Shown: positions 60,890-64,000 of the stretch, in pieces
Position numbering within the stretch: the stretch's first letter is position 1
Layout: every line of letters starts with the position of its first letter
DNA from: Monarcha castaneiventris obscurior
Taxonomy: Eukaryota > Chordata > Aves > Passeriformes > Monarchidae
Assembly: GCA_026261815.1 (NCBI GenBank)
Contig: JAMPIT010000230.1
Span: 37,966,501 to 38,030,500, forward strand
Length of the DNA stretch: 64,000 nucleotides
Direction: 5' to 3'
The notes under the pieces: generated by a model
Database searches by the model: none
What the model was told of the DNA's origin: nothing
Seen by the model: only the letters and a program-made list of their open reading frames with translations
Translations under genes and position numbers: made by a program

Positions 60890-61720
60890 GACATATTAGA
60901 GGGACGCTAAATGAGCCTTATTGATGCTTCATTCTAATTAAATACAGGATAAATGTTCAGTAATTGCACCTTTCATTAAAATGTGAATGTGTGATTTGCA
61001 AGCTTCCCAGCACTGCCCTTTAAAAACCATCAGAAAATATTTTGGCCGGGTGGCATTAAGTCACTATAGCTTAGCAATGTGTTGGTAACTTAATAAGCTG
61101 TTGGCATTTGTTTTGGAGAAATTGTCCTTCATAGGCAAAGTCATCAGACTTCTTGACTGTACAATTTTTCTTCAAATGGAATAATATGATAAGCTTCTTG
61201 GCATTGAATTGAACGCTATACCGTGACCTGTGCTGGAGATCTTTGTGCATGGACTGAAACTGCTTGACAGCAGTAGGATCATTTGGTGACAAACATGCCG
61301 ATTTCATTACACCCATCCATCTCATTTACATGGTAGATCACCTACTGCTGCTGTGTGCTTAGGCCTGAGCAGCCCCGTGTTACAAAATGGAGCCGTTGCC
61401 TTGGTTATTTTTCATGTTGTTGGAATTAATAAATATTGAAATTCACTATCAGTACTGCAGGTGAGTTTATGCCTCCTATGAAAGCCTGGCACCTGTCATT
61501 CTGTGAAAGAAGATAGGGAAAATTTACATTTTTGCCTGCTTTAAATTAGAATCTGTATTAACGATTTGGGCTATTGTGTTATGAGAGCATCGATTTCATC
61601 TTTTCCAATGATTCCTTTTAATGAAATTGTTCAAGGCTCAGTTCACCACAGAGGAGAGGCTGCTCTCTGCATTATTGGAGCCAAGTTTAGGTCACAGATC
61701 TTGGCTCTTCTATCATGAGA
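60890..61720. promoter_or_regulatory. Candidate conserved non-coding block rich in homeodomain-type cores
   Basis: The stretch is complex and free of simple repeats. It is dense in TAATT/ATTA cores (for example TTCTAATTAAATAC near 60933 and AGTAATTGCACC near 60959), with scattered CpGs (GGACGC, GCCGGG, AGCCGT, TAACGA, ATCGAT) and a CTATTGTG SOX-type core near 61571. Its texture is that of developmental enhancers near large regulatory genes, but this is an impression from reading, not a measured conservation. Confidence 0.2.
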
Positions 61721-61999
61721 ATCGTTCAATAGAAAACATGGACAGGCCAGAGAACAATTTTCAGCTAATTCCGTGATTGCTTTGAAAGCAGTGGTGAAAA
61801 GCACAGGAGTTAATGAGTCTCTCCATTACTTACTCATTCCAACTAACTCAGAAAGCCAAATAGAAAAAGGCCCTGATTTTCAACTGAAGCTATTTTTTTT
61901 AACTGTCCCCAAAATAGACCTGTTTCAGCTGAGAAGGTGGCCTCTCTCTAGTAAAAGATCAGATGTTTGAAAGGCTGATTCTGCTTCTTTCTGTTCTCC

Positions 62000-62105
62000 T
62001 GTCAGTGGCCTTGGAAAAGTCACTTCATCTTATTTCTGTCTTCACATCTGAAAAGATAGTATTTTCTTATTTCATTAGGATTGTGACTTTGCAGTGTTTG
62101 AGCTG
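62000..62105 (+). mobile_element. MIR/CORE-SINE-like ancient relic
   Basis: GTGGCCTTGGAAAAGTCACTTCATC (62005-62029), then TTCTGTCTTCACATCTGAAAAGATAGTA, then TTTCATTAGGATTGTGA matches, in order, the MIR sense landmarks 'gtgaccttgggcaagtcacttaacc', 'cagtttcctcatctgtaaaatggggataata' and 'cctcatagggttgttgtga'. It is on the plus strand, and three collinear landmarks support it. Confidence 0.6.
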
Positions 62106-62439
62106 CTTGAGAAAACACAAGTGCAATTAACTACAAAGTATCCCTGAGCACAACTAAAATACAGTGTTTCCTTCTTCTTAGTGTGTACTTGCTATACGTT
62201 TAAAAATACCTACAAACAGCCATAAAATCCACCAAAAAAAGAAAAACCCAACTAAAAAAAGAGCCAGTCGAAATCTTCCGTGTTTCATTATATAGTGTAT
62301 CTGGCATAGTGTCCTTTAAATAGAAAGGTAGGCAGTCAGGGAAGAGTACACAAGTGCAAGAATTGTATTGATAAACCAGCATCTAAATTCTTAAGGAAAT
62401 AATTTTCATCACATTATGCATATGTGGGTATTGAATTGG

Positions 62440-62640
62440 AAATGTGTTGCTACATACAATGTAATTATATATGTAACTTATACAAATATAAATATTTTTA
62501 AATTAAATATAATTAGTATTTATAACAGCTATAATAATACGTAATCATGTGTGCTTGAGTACTAATATATAGATAAAATTTAGTAGATAGACTAATAATT
62601 GGATTGGTAAAATAATATATTTTATATTCAGAATGCCCTT
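62440..62640. other. Very AT-rich patch
   Basis: About 200 bases dominated by ATTATATATGTAACTTATAC-like and TAATAATA-like sequence with few G or C. It may be a matrix-attachment or base-unpairing region. No coding potential is visible. Confidence 0.5.
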
Positions 62641-62844
62641 GAGTGGCAGTTCCCACTTCAAAGGTGTTTTCATAGGTTCCTGCCCTGAAGTATCTTTACT
62701 GTGGCAAAACTCTGAAAGCCTTTCTTCTAGGGCATCCTTTTTGCATTCCCTAAATAGCACTGACAGAAAGCTAATTTCCTTGTTTTAATGTAAACAAGGA
62801 AGGCTGCAATTCAGAATGTTTTGTCTGGCACAAAAGAGACAAAT

Positions 62845-62897
62845 GATAGTAATAATACCTGTCTCTTATGTAGCACATCTCAGACCATTTGATCTAA
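62845..62897 (+). mobile_element. Possible ancient repeat 3'-end relic
   Basis: GATAGTAATAATACCTGTCTCTTATGTAGCACATCTCAGACC resembles the remembered ancient amniote motif 'taataatacctagcacttatatagcgcttttcatct', the same family suspected near 32.35 kb. It is short and diverged, and the family assignment is uncertain. Confidence 0.3.
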
Positions 62898-64000
62898 CTA
62901 GGAGTCAGGTGCTATCAGGGAATACCAATTCCTGATGTGTAATCCGTGGCCTGAGCCCTGAATGCTCCCTAGATCCTGGAGTACTGCTACACTGTGTCCA
63001 ATGATGAAAACACAGACATCCACAATCTAGGGTTTTCATAAGGAGGAAAAGACAAGAGAATAATCCAGGATTAGAGGCTTTGAGAAACATGCTTTTAGCA
63101 GACGCAATTCATTTCGGAACGCACCTGAGTTGTGATGATGCTACAGATGTGGGTAGAGTTTAAAGAGTTTAGAGCTTAAAGATCTCTTTCTGCCTGGCCC
63201 TGTTATCCAGATTTACATTTCCAGCCACAGCACTGTCAGGAAAAGGGGCAGCAGTGGCTGCTTCAGCTCTTCTGGTCATGGCTGAGGCACTGGAGCTCCG
63301 GTGCTCATCCAGTGGTTCTGTCTTCCTTTCTCTCTGTGTTTTTGCAGTAGCTCAGTGCTTCCTTGTGATTTGTCTGTCTCTTGATCTATTCTGATGAAAA
63401 AAAGGTCTCTCAAAAAATTCCTCTGTGAAATACACCAAAATGCTGGGAAAGCCCCTGAAAGAAGAAACCTGCATGCTTCATTTTCAGGAATGTGCAGCTT
63501 TTACAGTTGAGTAGGAATGACCAGAGGGAAAGAATGCCAAGAAGGAGGGAGAGAGCTCCTGGACTTGATTTTGTATTGTACTGCAGCATCACTGATGTGA
63601 ATGTGATTTCGAGTCTGTCTGATCTTCGTAAGTGATGTATGGCTTCTGCTGAAGCTGCTCTGCATTTTTTCTCCTGATGCTTCCAGGCTCTGACTTGCAA
63701 AGAGGTCAGCTCTGCAAGGCGAAGCTGACATGATGAGATGCGATTCTTGAAAATCCTTTTTAGTGTTGGTAGATAGGCAAAAAAACCCCTTTAGTCAGGG
63801 TCAAGGTAAAACACTAGGACTACAGTATATGGGGGTTCACAATTACTAAGTGCCTCTTAGAAATAACTTAAGTTCAGTGTTGGGGGAAAAAAAAAAGCTT
63901 TGCTGATCTGAATCACCATTCACCTCTCTACCTTAAACTTGGCTTGTTGAAATAGGGCAAAAAGACTACCTAAACTCCATGGATGATCATACAGTGCCTG

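Larger units (their letters stand above)
21677..64000 (+). other. RBMS3: RBMS3 intron 1, 5' part (continues past the window)
   Basis: After the donor there is no sequence encoding the expected exon 2 product, a segment rich in Ser/Asn/Pro leading into the first RRM. Everything to the right edge is therefore assigned to intron 1. RBMS3 is a very large gene with long introns in other vertebrates, so a first intron above 42 kb is expected. Open frames here are short and without recognisable domains. Polypyrimidine-AG motifs resembling acceptors exist, but none leads into a convincing exon. The notable contents have their own entries: simple repeats, ancient repeat relics, a local duplication, and candidate regulatory blocks. 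Alternative first exons or antisense transcripts cannot be excluded. Confidence 0.8.

Noticed and set aside
1..64000. CR1 LINE, endogenous retrovirus, tRNA/rRNA genes, CRISPR-like arrays
   Set aside because: I looked for CR1 3' terminal repeats, LTR pairs, tRNA box pairs and regularly spaced repeats on both strands and found none convincing.

Overview
The window looks like vertebrate nuclear DNA, most likely from a bird or another sauropsid. The reasons are long AT-rich non-coding stretches, CpG depletion outside one island, no Alu- or B1-type SINEs, few recognisable interspersed repeats, and a few worn ancient relics of MIR/CORE-SINE type. I found no CR1 3' end with its usual short terminal repeats, so the bird assignment rests on repeat poverty and gene identity, not on a diagnostic element. 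The species is not determined.

Only one protein-coding segment is well supported: the first coding exon of RBMS3 (RNA-binding motif, single-stranded-interacting protein 3) on the + strand. Its ATG is at 21602-21604. It encodes 25 residues (starting MGKRLDQQPM, ending YYYPHYLQTK) and stops at a consensus splice donor after 21676. It lies at the 3' edge of a CpG island of about 1.6 kb (about 20.22-21.80 kb). The rest of the gene, including both RRM domains, lies beyond the right edge.

Layout: 1 to about 20.2 kb is 5' intergenic flank with no convincing gene, which fits the gene-poor region known upstream of RBMS3 in other amniotes. From 20.2 to 21.6 kb is the promoter and 5' UTR region. It carries a CACCTG/CAGGTG E-box trio, a TATA-like motif, a long T-rich pyrimidine tract inside the CpG island, a G-quadruplex-type G cluster, GAGC and CA microsatellites, and two short upstream ORFs. 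From 21.677 to 64.0 kb is the start of the large first intron. It holds simple repeats (notably an uninterrupted 139-nt homopyrimidine tract at 28.93-29.07 kb), a diverged direct duplication at 44.67/45.67 kb, short tandem duplications, ancient repeat relics, and several blocks that keep CpGs or carry clustered transcription-factor motifs and are candidate enhancers.

I see no bacterial-type system, CRISPR array, tRNA or rRNA gene, intact transposon or viral gene. The most useful leads are the RBMS3 promoter/5' UTR architecture and the intronic regulatory candidates. All repeat-family and conservation statements come from reading against remembered consensus patterns, not from a search.
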